A stretch of DNA of 26,783 bases from contig JALJCQ010000048.1 of the NCBI GenBank assembly GCA_023091665.1, forward strand, positions 1-26,783, read 5' to 3'. The translations under genes were made by a program, and so were the position numbers. Positions 9,197 to 18,707 of this stretch are shown one piece after another. The stretch's first letter is position 1, and each line of letters begins with the position of its first letter. A model generated the notes under the pieces. That model was not told the origin of the DNA. It searched no databases and saw nothing but the letters and a program-made list of their open reading frames with translations. The DNA is from Pythium myriotylum (lineage: Eukaryota > Oomycota > Peronosporomycetes > Pythiales > Pythiaceae).

Positions 9197-10334
9197 TTAC
9201 GCCCGGGTAGCAGGAGCGGCCGTCGTCGGACGCGGGCCAGGCGGAGGACCACCCGGACCACCCGAGCCACCCGGACCACCGGCACCGCCCGCATTCGCCA
9301 CACCTCCACTCGCCGTCCACGTCGCCGCAGAGCTGATGGTCTTGGAGATGGTCATGTCGACACCCACCGAGATCCACGAGAAGAGACCGTCCTCCACGCT
9401 ATCACCCAAGTACACATACTCGACGACCGGATCGAAGCCCGTGGCCACTTCCTCGCCAAAGATCGAGTCCTCGGCGTTCGTCGTGAGTGTCTGCGTGTTG
9501 GTCGCGTACACGGCCGTCTTCTCGACCTCGGTGATGAGACTCTGGTCGAAGAAGATCTGGCCGACGCTCGCGGCGCCACCGCCGCTGTACGTGTTGTTGG
9601 CGAGCACGGAGCCGCCGTGGCTGCCGAGGATGTGGATGTGGGTGGCGCGACCCGTGTAGTGTCCGGGGAACTTGGTCACGAACTGCACGAGCCCGTCCTT
9701 GTCGGTCGGGTAGAGCCCACGCGCGAAGGTCTTGTTGATGTTGGTGAGGTCGGTGCTGTCGCCGTTGCCGTTGGCCACCACGCCCGCGTACACGCCGGTC
9801 GAGTTGCAGTGCCAGAAGTCGACGTAGTAGTCTGGCACGGGCGAGCACGTGTTGATGTCGATGAACTGCAGCTGCGTGTAGAGGTCGACGCCCGGCTGGG
9901 TCTCGCGGATGTCGTTGCGGGGTGAGCTCGCCGTCGACGTAGTACGGACCCTGGGTCACCTCGGGCTCGAGCACGCACTTGGGCGTGGCGCCGAAGAGCG
10001 CGACGGCGTCGAAGTTGGTGGGCGTGACTCCCGTGAGGCTCGACTTGTGGTCCTTGGCGAGCACGTCTGCGGCGGCGAGTCGGCGGCGTTCGGCCTGGAG
10101 GCTCTTGATGGTCTCGAGGCGTCGGTCGGCGGCGCGCTGCTGGAGCTCTCGCAGGCTCTTGTTGTTGGCGCAGGCGGCGAGCGATCGGTGTGCGTTGGCT
10201 CGGAAGAGGTGGCTGTTGGCGGTCTCGAGGAGCGATCGTTCGTGGTGGTGTTGTTGTGCGGGGTGTGCGTCGGCTACGGCGAGGTAGGCGGCGGTGGCCG
10301 TGATGGCGGCGAGGATGGTGGAGAGTTGGACCAT
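9197..10334 (-). pseudogene. A3: type-A intradiol dioxygenase-like gene with the same frameshift as A2
   Basis: Mirror copy of A2 with the same length and the same extra base, here GGGG at 9919-9922 on the plus strand where A5 has GGG. Reading from the ATG at 10334, the frame is lost at about codon 138, and the catalytic half (9197-9838) continues in another frame. Nothing else is damaged. Because an identical break sits in two positions, it was either copied with the inverted repeat, or both arms were built from the same reads. A3 converges on B2 and diverges from A4. Confidence 0.85.
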
Positions 10335-10369
10335 GGCTCGGAGGTGTTGGTGTGACGAGATGAGGTGTT

Positions 10370-10370
<1 letters not shown>

Positions 10371-10408
<38 letters not shown>
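10371..10408. repeat. (GT)19 microsatellite in the A3 leader
   Basis: Nineteen units, exactly as many as in the mirror copy at 3385-3422. Equal length at such a mutable site is notable. Confidence 0.95.
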
Positions 10409-10414
<6 letters not shown>

Positions 10415-10472
10415 GTGTGAGAGTTGATTAGCTGGTGTGTTGGTGTTGGTGGAGGCTTGCGAGGTCGGGAGG

Positions 10473-10486
10473 AACTTGCAAAGTGA
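10473..10486 (-). promoter_or_regulatory. Oomycete-type transcription-start element of A3
   Basis: TCACTTTGCAAGTT on the minus strand, about 140-150 bp before the A3 ATG. This is the 'beta' type upstream region with the long CA-containing leader. Confidence 0.65.
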
Positions 10487-11432
10487 GAGATCCCTACCCG
10501 GTCACGAATCGAGCTCGACTTGGTTTGGCCTGGGACGACCCTGCTCTCTGGGAGGTCCGCTGTGAAGAGCAGCTAGTTCTGTCGGCTGTTGATGGTGAGT
10601 CCTGTCTGTGGCGTTGGAGTGGGCTGGGGTGGCCCACGACGTGTGACCCAGAACAGTAGTGGAGACACGCCACTGAAGTCGGGAGTCTGGTTGCCTCAAG
10701 CAGCGCGGAATATCGTCGTGGTCGTGGTGTGGTCGAGTTGTAGGTGTCTCCATGTCTCCAGCTGTTTTCATTCCGTTGGTCACACAAGATCGACGGAGCT
10801 CATCCGGATCTTTACATCGGCGTGAGAGCGTGAGACTCGGAACAGTCGGCTGATCGTGGACGATCGTCTCCATTGACGCTCGTAGTAGTTTGCTTTACTG
10901 CATTACTAGAAATTTACTGAATGAGTGGGTCGTTCCCCCATGGCTCCACCCAACGCGTCTCGGTTCGATTTGCACTGCATCAGTACACTGCACCTCGAGG
11001 GTGGACAGACCGGCATGTAGCCATCTCGAGTGCGTGAGTGTCCCACGACTGGCAGTGACCATGACCGCGGCAGTGGACACGTTGGTCGGTCCAGAAACAC
11101 ACATGCACATGCAGATGCACTTCTGCAGATACCTACGTAGAGGTGAGACGACGGCGAGAAGAGCGCGGTGGACGAGCTGATTTGTTCAAATCGCCGAGAT
11201 CGCAGTCTTGCCGTCTAATTGGTCGGGAGACAGGTTCGGATGGATTTCGCTCCCCCCATCATGTCCCAGTTTAGTCAGGCGTTTTGCGGTGGTGGCGAAA
11301 GATTGAACAGCCGCCATTTCGACAGAATCGAACTGTCATTAATTGATCTACATTATGCTGTTGTGACACTCTCTTTGTGTGGCGTCATGGGCCAACAGGG
11401 CGAGCGATGGTTGGTCCAATCGGTCTTCATGC

Positions 11433-11469
11433 GTGGAGGCGTGGAGGCGTGGAGGCGTTTAGGCGTGGA
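11433..11469. repeat. 8-bp tandem minisatellite (GTGGAGGC unit)
   Basis: Mirror copy of the run at 2325-2361: three perfect units, one altered unit and a partial one. Confidence 0.8.
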
Positions 11470-12897
11470 TACACGAGCGTGCATTCCAGCGACGGCATCC
11501 ATCCCCATATGCCTCGCCATGAGTGGCAGCGAGTGTAGACAGTCTTCTCGACGCTCAACGCGTACGTGAGACTGGTGTGAGACAGCATGTGTTGCGACAG
11601 GTGGCTGGCCGACTATCGAGGAGTCTGCCGCCTGTATAGAACCGACAGACGCACTGGCGCTGCCATCCGGGCCTTCTGGGCCATCTGGAGCAGAGCGAAA
11701 TCTTTGTCGTGGACCGCCCTTTGTGTGGATGAGGAGGCCAGCTGGTTAGGCGGTTCTGTCCACGGTCTTGATTCCCACTACATACGTGTGAAGACAGTTC
11801 TTGAGTGTTGTCAAGATTTGTCAGTCCAGATTAGTTTACGCTGGCATTCCACTCGGCGGTCGGTCTTGATCAACGAGTTCATGGCAGATGTCTCTGCAAG
11901 ATCAGCACGCCCGCTTCGACTCGTTTGCCTCCTCACCGCGTCCGGGGAAACTCGGAAACTATACACCAGTATTATCTGGCAATGGTTCCACTCCATAGAC
12001 TTCATTTACATCATCATCATCATTGTCATCACCTGGGTTCGGCAGCATGAAAATCTGTCTGTGTGATGTGCATTTACAACGCAGCCGATCGCAGACAGCA
12101 CGGTCCAAATCGCCAACTTGTCCCAGATTACTACTAGACCACTGGAATGACTCATTTTCCCTCCCATTTCTGTCTTTCCAGTGTACGAGTCGGCACGTTG
12201 TCGAGGCAGCGCGCGCTCATTGGCCACGAGATTGTCACTGCCAACAGCACAGTGCCACTCGCGCGATCGAGGATTCAGCCAACCAGGAGTGTTGCTCTAT
12301 TCGAACACTGTACAGCACGGCGAGGGGGTGAGTCGCTCGAGTTCATTTGTTCGCGACGATCCAGTCCGCTTCACGATGGCCTTATGCTCGCCGATCCCGC
12401 GATCTAGATAGCTAGCTAGTAATCTCTATTCTATACGGAGTGTGGCCACTGACTCCGAGAAAGCGACTCGCAGTCTTTCACAGACCAAAGCCATGATCTC
12501 ATTACGCGTCCCTAGTCGACAGTACCTTCACACAGAGCGGATCGTCTAACCGCGAGTGATCGCGATCAGTCCTCTCTCGCAATTCCAGACTGTCCCGTCC
12601 CACTCGATGCTGATGCTGCACATCTCCACTCATCCACAACAATGACAACGGCATTTCCTACTTCAGTCGCACGTCTCCAGGACACAGTCACACGCCATGG
12701 ACACCTCTCCAACGGCACAGACGCGACTTGTGGTGAGAAAGCCCGCACCACACGTCTTCTTTGCAAAGACTCGACTGCGAATGCAGACGCCACGAACTGC
12801 AACGTCACTGGAGAACGAAAGAACCTCAAGGTGAGAGGGGTGGTCGAATCTGTCTCGGCGACACTTCAAGCTCGATCGGGGTCTCGATTGGGATCTC

Positions 12898-12911
12898 TCA
12901 CTTTGCAAGTT
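12898..12911 (+). promoter_or_regulatory. Oomycete-type transcription-start element of A4
   Basis: TCACTTTGCAAGTT, only about 60-75 bp before the A4 ATG. The short leader lacks the CA insert. It places the in-frame ATG at 12642 outside the transcript. Confidence 0.65.
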
Positions 12912-12971
12912 CCTCGCGACCTCGCACGCCTCCACCAACACCTCATCTCGTCACACCAACACCTCCGAGCC

Positions 12972-14108
12972 ATGGTCCAACTCTCCACCATCCTCGCCGC
13001 CATCACGGCCACCGCCGCCTACCTCGCCGTAGCCGACGCACACCCCGCACAACAACACCACCACGAACGATCGCTCCTCGAGACCGCCAACAGCCACCTC
13101 TTCCGAGCCAACGCACACCGATCGCTCGCCGCCTGCGCCAACAACAAGAGCCTGCGAGAGCTCCAGCAGCGCGCCGCCGACCGACGCCTCGAGACCATCA
13201 AGAGCCTCCAGGCCGAACGCCGCCGACTCGCCGCCGCAGACGTGCTCGCCAAGGACCACAAGTCGAGCCTCACGGGAGTCACGCCCACCAACTTCGACGC
13301 CGTCGCGCTCTTCGGCGCCACGCCCAAGTGCGTGCTCGAGCCCGAGGTGACCCAGGGTCCGTACTACGTCGACGGCGAGCTCATCCGCAACGACATCCGC
13401 GAGACCCAGCCGGGCGTCGACCTCTACACGCAGCTGCAGTTCATCGACATCAACACGTGCTCGCCCGTGCCAGACTACTACGTCGACTTCTGGCACTGCA
13501 ACTCGACCGGCGTGTACGCGGGCGTGGTGGCCAACGGCAACGGCGACAGCACCGACCTCACCAACATCAACAAGACCTTCGCGCGTGGGCTCTACCCGAC
13601 CGACAAGGACGGGCTCGTGCAGTTCGTGACCAAGTTCCCCGGACACTACACGGGTCGCGCCACCCACATCCACATCCTCGGCAGCCACGGCGGCTCCGTG
13701 CTCGCCAACAACACGTACAGCGGCGGTGGCGCCGCGAGCGTCGGCCAGATCTTCTTCGACCAGAGTCTCATCACCGAGGTCGAGAAGACGGCCGTGTACG
13801 CGACCAACACGCAGACACTCACGACGAACGCCGAGGACTCGATCTTTGGCGAGGAAGTGGCCACGGGCTTCGATCCGGTCGTCGAGTATGTGTACTTGGG
13901 TGATAGCGTGGAGGACGGTCTCTTCTCGTGGATCTCGGTGGGTGTCGACATGACCATCTCCAAGACCATCAGCTCTGCGGCGACGTGGACGGCGAGTGGA
14001 GGTGTGGCGAATGCGGGCGGTGCCGGTGGTCCGGGTGGTCCGGGTGGTCCGGGTGGTCCTCCGCCAGGCCCGCGTCCGACGACTGCCGCTCCTGCTACCC
14101 GGGCGTAA
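12972..14108 (+). CDS. A4: intact secreted intradiol dioxygenase-like protein
   Basis: Complete 378-aa type-A protein. The signal peptide is about 1-23, ending in ADA before HPAQQHHH. Residues 30-90 are Arg/Ala/Leu-rich with repeated RSL motifs. The dioxygenase core runs from about 118 to 330 and begins CVLEPEVTQGPYYVDGEL. The predicted Fe(III) ligands are Tyr182 (TGVY), Tyr226 (PGHY), His232 and His234 (THIHI), with Arg229 beside them. Sequons lie at Asn177, Asn200 and Asn246. The tail is four GGP-type repeats and then PPPGPRPTTAAPATRA, with no hydrophobic end, so a released enzyme is expected. Ring cleavage of catechol-like phenolics is the family activity; the substrate is not known. The start at 12972 gives the signal peptide. 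A4 joins an alpha-type upstream region to the A/B convergent downstream region, as expected of a crossover product. Confidence 0.92.
   Translation: MVQLSTILAAITATAAYLAVADAHPAQQHHHERSLLETANSHLFRANAHRSLAACANNKSLRELQQRAADRRLETIKSLQAERRRLAAADVLAKDHKSSLTGVTPTNFDAVALFGATPKCVLEPEVTQGPYYVDGELIRNDIRETQPGVDLYTQLQFIDINTCSPVPDYYVDFWHCNSTGVYAGVVANGNGDSTDLTNINKTFARGLYPTDKDGLVQFVTKFPGHYTGRATHIHILGSHGGSVLANNTYSGGGAASVGQIFFDQSLITEVEKTAVYATNTQTLTTNAEDSIFGEEVATGFDPVVEYVYLGDSVEDGLFSWISVGVDMTISKTISSAATWTASGGVANAGGAGGPGGPGGPGGPPPGPRPTTAAPATRA
14025..14060 (+). repeat. Coding 9-bp minisatellite, GGP tail repeats of A4
   Basis: Four GGTGGTCC(G/T) units encode Gly-Gly-Pro. In the other copies the second unit reads Gly-Gly-Ser. 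A6 departs from the shared sequence inside this run, so it is a likely recombination point. Confidence 0.85.
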
Positions 14109-14634
14109 GTCGTCGTTGCTGCGGATGACCCTGGGGTGGTTCCCGTTCGAGAATAGTGACGTGCTTTAGGGCTCTCAAGGACCTGGTGGTGTCTTGTTCC
14201 GGCTTGCCGACCAAACCACGGAACTGCACTGTCTTCAAGTTCCGTACACTGTATGAGCACACACACAAATTACAATGACAATTTTTTGCACTCGTAAGAT
14301 TTTCACCCAACAACGCTGCTTGTCGAGGGAAGGCTCAAGTGCGAATAGCAGGAGCTCAATATTCCCTATCTTGCAGTACACGAATCAAGATCAAGTGTAC
14401 TCACTCATCACTATTGTTGGAGTGTTGCGTTACGAAGAGAATGAAATTGCAAATCCAAAGCATTCGCATTCACAGGACCACTGAAAGAATTCACCAGGAC
14501 GAAGTTGAGGATGTCTGCGCCGCTCTAGGCGCTCGGTCTACATCTGATTACATTGTGTTGACTACAGTGATGATCGATTCCCGCGCCCAGTTCAGGAGAA
14601 GAGGATCGGTTAGACATGTATTACGTTCCTAGGT
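14109..14634. other. Convergent intergenic region A4/B3
   Basis: Same as the A2/B1 gap except for a few substitutions in the first ~60 bases after the A4 stop, which make A4 distinguishable from the other copies. No gene is seen. Confidence 0.7.
14218..14245 (+). other. 3' hairpin downstream of A4
   Basis: ACGGAACT and AGTTCCGT around a 12-base loop, 110 bp after the stop codon of an intact gene. Confidence 0.5.
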
Positions 14635-15942
14635 CTACAACGCGGTAATCCCAACAGCGAATACAACCACAGCAACTGCCGTTGCCATTCCCGACAATCC
14701 CGGCGCGCCACTTGACGCCGCGGGAGTCGTCGAGGCGGGAGCAGTTGAGACGGTAGAAGTCGATCCATTCGAACTTCCGCTGCTCGATACTGGAGCGGGC
14801 GTTCCCGAAGAACCTGGTGTTGAGCCCATGTTACCTGGTGCTTGATTGTTGCCAGGCCCGCCGCCCATCCCCGTCCCCGTTCCGGTACTTGCAACGCCGC
14901 CGTTGGCCGTGAGCGTTGCGGCCGCACTCACACTCTTCACCAGCGACGTGTCCACACCGACCGAGATCCACGCGAAGATGCCGTCCTCCACACTGTCGCC
15001 CAAGTACACGTACTGCATGACGGGATCGAAGCCCGTGGCCGCCGCCTCGGAAAGGATGCTGTCGGCCGCGTTGGTCGTGACCGTCTGCGTGTTGGTGGCG
15101 TAGACGCCCGTCTTCTCGACCTCGGTGAGGAGACTCTGGTCGAAGAAGATCTGTCCGACGCTCGAGACTGAGCCGCCCGAGTAGGTTTTGTTGGCGAGGA
15201 CTGTGCCGTCGTGGTTCCCGAGGATGTGGATGTGGGTGGTGCGACCGGTGTAGTGTCCTGGGAACTTGGTGATGAACTGGACGACGCCGTCGCTGTCAGT
15301 CGGGTAGAGACCTCTGGCGAAGGTGGCATCGAGGTTGGTCTGGTCGTTGCTGTTGCCATTGGTGCTAGCGACGACGCCCGAGTAGACGCCAGTGGAGTTG
15401 CAGTGCCAGAAGTCGACGTAGTAGTTGGGCACGACCGTGCAGGAGGTGGTGTCGACGAACTGGAGCTCGGCGTAGAGGTCGATGCCTTGTTGTTGTTCGC
15501 GGACGTCGTTGCGGATGAGCTCGCCTTTGACGTAGTAGGGTCCGACGGTGACCTCTGGTTCGAGGACGCATTTGTTGGTGGATCCGAAGATGGTGGAGGC
15601 GGAGACGGTGGTGGGGTCGATGTTGGAGAGGTTGGCTTTGTGGGTGGTGGCGAGTACGTCGGCGGCGGCTAGCGCTCGGAGTCGTCGAGCGCGCTGTTTC
15701 TCAGCTCGCAGCGCCTGGATCTTGGCTTGTCGTCGCTCGGCGGCTTGTTGGTTGAGTTTGCGCGCGGCGTCTTGGTTGGCACAGGCCGCGAGCGATCGGT
15801 GGAGGTTGGTGTGGTAGAGGTGTCTTTGGACGATGTCGGCGAGGGATCGTGTGTGTTCGTGGTTGTGTCCTGGGTGTGCGTCGGTGTGGACGATGGAGAG
15901 CACGAGTGCGAGCGAGGAGAGGATTGCGCTGATGCGGACCAT
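14635..15942 (-). CDS. B3: GPI-anchored-type extracellular intradiol dioxygenase-like protein
   Basis: Complete 435-aa protein, identical to B1 (MVRISAIL start), lying 9511 bp to its right. It has the same dioxygenase ligands, Ser/Thr/Pro stalk and hydrophobic GPI-type end. The start at 15942 follows the start element at 15998-16011; the longer frame from 16089 would begin upstream of the transcript. It converges on intact A4, so this is the first A/B pair in the window in which both members are undamaged. Confidence 0.9.
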   Translation of the reverse strand: MVRISAILSSLALVLSIVHTDAHPGHNHEHTRSLADIVQRHLYHTNLHRSLAACANQDAARKLNQQAAERRQAKIQALRAEKQRARRLRALAAADVLATTHKANLSNIDPTTVSASTIFGSTNKCVLEPEVTVGPYYVKGELIRNDVREQQQGIDLYAELQFVDTTSCTVVPNYYVDFWHCNSTGVYSGVVASTNGNSNDQTNLDATFARGLYPTDSDGVVQFITKFPGHYTGRTTHIHILGNHDGTVLANKTYSGGSVSSVGQIFFDQSLLTEVEKTGVYATNTQTVTTNAADSILSEAAATGFDPVMQYVYLGDSVEDGIFAWISVGVDTSLVKSVSAAATLTANGGVASTGTGTGMGGGPGNNQAPGNMGSTPGSSGTPAPVSSSGSSNGSTSTVSTAPASTTPAASSGAPGLSGMATAVAVVVFAVGITAL

Positions 15943-15997
15943 GGTTGACAGTTCGAACTTCGTTTTGGTTTGGAGTTGTCTGTGTGGAAGAGATCGC

Positions 15998-16011
15998 AAA
16001 TGTTGGAATGA
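15998..16011 (-). promoter_or_regulatory. Oomycete-type transcription-start element of B3
   Basis: Same element as that of B1, about 56 bp before the ATG, fitting the consensus with one extra central base. Confidence 0.55.
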
Positions 16012-16764
16012 GACTGTCGTGGAGAGGACTTGAGCATTTGTTGGCTCTGTTGTTTGGTGCCTGCTGTTTGAAGATCGCTCGGAAAGCAAGAAGGGAGGAC
16101 GACGTGGTGTTGTCGCAGGCAGTGTATTTGGTCCACGTCGTTTCGCAAATCCTGCTAATTAGTCCAAGCAGTGCGATAATGTCGCATGTTGTACTCCCGC
16201 CGGAATCGCGGTTTGACAAGTTCGGAAACAGCTGCCTCGTCGTTCCCCCTGTCGAGTCCCACGCACAACCATCTCCATTTTTTGTACCTATATTCATTGC
16301 CGATCCGAGAGATCGCAGGTCAGAATTTTTCGAGGCTGATCGTCAAGCTGCGGACTTGGACCGAGTGATTCCGAATGCTCACTGATGGACACGATCTTTC
16401 GGTTACTGGTGGTACATGCAGCTGCGTCGTGGACGCTGTGCAACCCTCCCTCCACTGGAAGTGTCGTGCTCTGCTCAACCAGCAAGCACGAGAAACACTC
16501 GTGATGGCTTGTTGAATGAGCTTGTTCCCTTCGTCCTGGGCAGAAACACGTGCGGTAAACGCAGTCGAAAGTCTCAACAACCTCCCAACTCAAGTTCGAA
16601 CAGATTAATCGAGCACCATGGAGACCACCAGTATGGCCTAATCACAGCTGACCCTTTTATGTACGAGCATCGTCGCATGGTCAGCCCTGGGGAGTTGAGA
16701 CATCGAGCTCAACTGAGTCACACGACGACTTGCTCTGTCCAGCGACTGAAGCATCTCCTCAGCG

Positions 16765-16786
16765 GACCCTTCGGGCGTGAAGGGTC
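16765..16786. promoter_or_regulatory. GACCCTTC/GAAGGGTC dyad upstream of B4
   Basis: Copy of the dyad at 7254-7275, again ending 26 bp before the start element of the rightward B gene. Confidence 0.4.
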
Positions 16787-16812
16787 TACATGACTAAACG
16801 GGTGGTTTGTTC

Positions 16813-16826
16813 TCACTCTTCAATTT
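16813..16826 (+). promoter_or_regulatory. Oomycete-type transcription-start element of B4 (perfect match)
   Basis: TCACTCTTCAATTT, 14 of 14 to the consensus, about 50-60 bp before the ATG. Confidence 0.75.
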
Positions 16827-16873
16827 CTCAAGAACATCAACTAAGGACCCATCCGACCAACTGCGCTGCTACA

Positions 16874-18181
16874 ATGGTCCACACCAGCGCAATCCTCTCC
16901 TCGCTCGCACTCGTGCTCTCCATCGTCCACACCGACGCACACCCAGGACACAACCACGAACACACACGATCCCTCGCCGACATCGTCCAAAGACACCTCT
17001 ACCACACCAACCTCCACCGATCGCTCGCGGCCTGTGCCAACCAAGACGCCGCGCGCAAACTCAACCAACAAGCCGCCGAGCGACGACAAGCCAAGATCCA
17101 GGCGCTGCGAGCTGAGAAACAGCGCGCTCGACGACTCCGAGCGCTAGCCGCCGCCGACGTACTCGCCACCACCCACAAAGCCAACCTCTCCAACATCGAC
17201 CCCACCACCGTCTCCGCCTCCACCATCTTCGGATCCACCAACAAATGCGTCCTCGAACCAGAGGTCACCGTCGGACCCTACTACGTCAAAGGCGAGCTCA
17301 TCCGCAACGACGTCCGCGAACAACAACAAGGCATCGACCTCTACGCCGAGCTCCAGTTCGTCGACACCACCTCCTGCACGGTCGTGCCCAACTACTACGT
17401 CGACTTCTGGCACTGCAACTCCACTGGCGTCTACTCGGGCGTCGTCGCTAGCACCAATGGCAACAGCAACGACCAGACCAACCTCGATGCCACCTTCGCC
17501 AGAGGTCTCTACCCGACTGACAGCGACGGCGTCGTCCAGTTCATCACCAAGTTCCCAGGACACTACACCGGTCGCACCACCCACATCCACATCCTCGGGA
17601 ACCACGACGGCACAGTCCTCGCCAACAAAACCTACTCGGGCGGCTCAGTCTCGAGCGTCGGACAGATCTTCTTCGACCAGAGTCTCCTCACCGAGGTCGA
17701 GAAGACGGGCGTCTACGCCACCAACACGCAGACGGTCACGACCAACGCGGCCGACAGCATCCTTTCCGAGGCGGCGGCCACGGGCTTCGATCCCGTCATG
17801 CAGTACGTGTACTTGGGCGACAGTGTGGAGGACGGCATCTTCGCGTGGATCTCGGTCGGTGTGGACACGTCGCTGGTGAAGAGTGTGAGTGCGGCCGCAA
17901 CGCTCACGGCCAACGGCGGCGTTGCAAGTACCGGAACGGGGACGGGGATGGGCGGCGGGCCTGGCAACAATCAAGCACCAGGTAACATGGGCTCAACACC
18001 AGGTTCTTCGGGAACGCCCGCTCCAGTATCGAGCAGCGGAAGTTCGAATGGATCGACTTCTACCGTCTCAACTGCTCCCGCCTCGACGACTCCCGCGGCG
18101 TCAAGTGGCGCGCCGGGATTGTCGGGAATGGCAACGGCAGTTGCTGTGGTTGTATTCGCTGTTGGGATTACCGCGTTGTAG
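16874..18181 (+). CDS. B4: GPI-anchored-type extracellular intradiol dioxygenase-like protein
   Basis: Complete 435-aa protein, identical to B2 (MVHTSAIL start). The catalytic residues, stalk and C-terminal anchor signal are as in B2. The ATG at 16874 is chosen over 16790 because the start element lies between them. It converges on intact A5, so B4/A5 is the second fully intact A/B pair. Confidence 0.9.
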   Translation: MVHTSAILSSLALVLSIVHTDAHPGHNHEHTRSLADIVQRHLYHTNLHRSLAACANQDAARKLNQQAAERRQAKIQALRAEKQRARRLRALAAADVLATTHKANLSNIDPTTVSASTIFGSTNKCVLEPEVTVGPYYVKGELIRNDVREQQQGIDLYAELQFVDTTSCTVVPNYYVDFWHCNSTGVYSGVVASTNGNSNDQTNLDATFARGLYPTDSDGVVQFITKFPGHYTGRTTHIHILGNHDGTVLANKTYSGGSVSSVGQIFFDQSLLTEVEKTGVYATNTQTVTTNAADSILSEAAATGFDPVMQYVYLGDSVEDGIFAWISVGVDTSLVKSVSAAATLTANGGVASTGTGTGMGGGPGNNQAPGNMGSTPGSSGTPAPVSSSGSSNGSTSTVSTAPASTTPAASSGAPGLSGMATAVAVVVFAVGITAL

Positions 18182-18707
18182 ACCTAGGAACGTAATACAT
18201 GTCTAACCGATCCTCTTCTCCTGAACTGGGCGCGGGAATCGATCATCACTGTAGTCAACACAATGTAATCAGATGTAGACCGAGCGCCTAGAGCGGCGCA
18301 GACATCCTCAACTTCGTCCTGGTGAATTCTTTCAGTGGTCCTGTGAATGCGAATGCTTTGGATTTGCAATTTCATTCTCTTCGTAACGCAACACTCCAAC
18401 AATAGTGATGAGTGAGTACACTTGATCTTGATTCGTGTACTGCAAGATAGGGAATATTGAGCTCCTGCTATTCGCACTTGAGCCTTCCCTCGACAAGCAG
18501 CGTTGTTGGGTGAAAATCTTACGAGTGCAAAAAATTGTCATTGTAATTTGTGTGTGTGCTCATACAGTGTACGGAACTTGAAGACAGTGCAGTTCCGTGG
18601 TTTGGTCGGCAAGCCGGAACAAGACACCACCAGGTCCTTGAGAGCCCTAAAGCACGTCCCTATTCCCGAAAGGAAACCACCCCAGGGTCATCCGCAGCAA
18701 CGACGAC
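18182..18707. other. Convergent intergenic region B4/A5
   Basis: Fourth copy of the convergent gap, with the hairpin at 18571-18598 and no gene seen. Confidence 0.7.
18571..18598 (-). other. 3' hairpin downstream of A5
   Basis: Same 8-bp stem and 12-base loop, read on the A5 strand. Confidence 0.5.

Larger units (their letters stand above)
10335..12971. other. 2.6 kb divergent intergenic region A3/A4
   Basis: Mirror copy of 823-3459, with beta sequence next to A3 and alpha sequence next to A4. No gene is supported. The longest plus-strand frame, 11587-12066, has no recognisable domain, and its isoleucine run only translates an ATC microsatellite. It holds two start elements, the GT run and the 8-bp minisatellite. 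Confidence 0.7.
7375..13793. repeat. Right arm of the large inverted repeat
   Basis: Contains B2, A3 and most of A4. The arms have the same length from 823 to 6419 and show no difference in the translations compared. Differences appear only in the A1 coding region near the left window edge. A smaller inverted repeat of the same kind spans about 12940-15930 and 16886-19876. Confidence 0.9.
15943..16873. other. Divergent B3/B4 promoter region
   Basis: Second copy of the B1/B2 promoter region, with no difference that I noticed. It includes the dyads at 16693-16714 and 16765-16786. No gene is supported inside it. Confidence 0.75.

Noticed and set aside
11587..12066. 159-codon frame in the A3/A4 intergenic region, with an isoleucine-rich end
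   Set aside because: The isoleucine run translates an ATC microsatellite, the rest is unrecognisable, and the codon use is unlike the real genes.
12642..12971. 110-codon in-frame extension upstream of A4, giving a 488-aa protein
   Set aside because: The start element at 12898-12911 lies inside it, the internal ATG at 12972 begins a clear signal peptide, and the other A copies do not keep the extension.
12951..13688. Long antisense frames over the A genes (245 codons) and the B genes (153 codons)
   Set aside because: Expected shadows of GC-rich coding sequence with C or G at third positions. They are valine/glycine/glutamate-rich and carry no motif.
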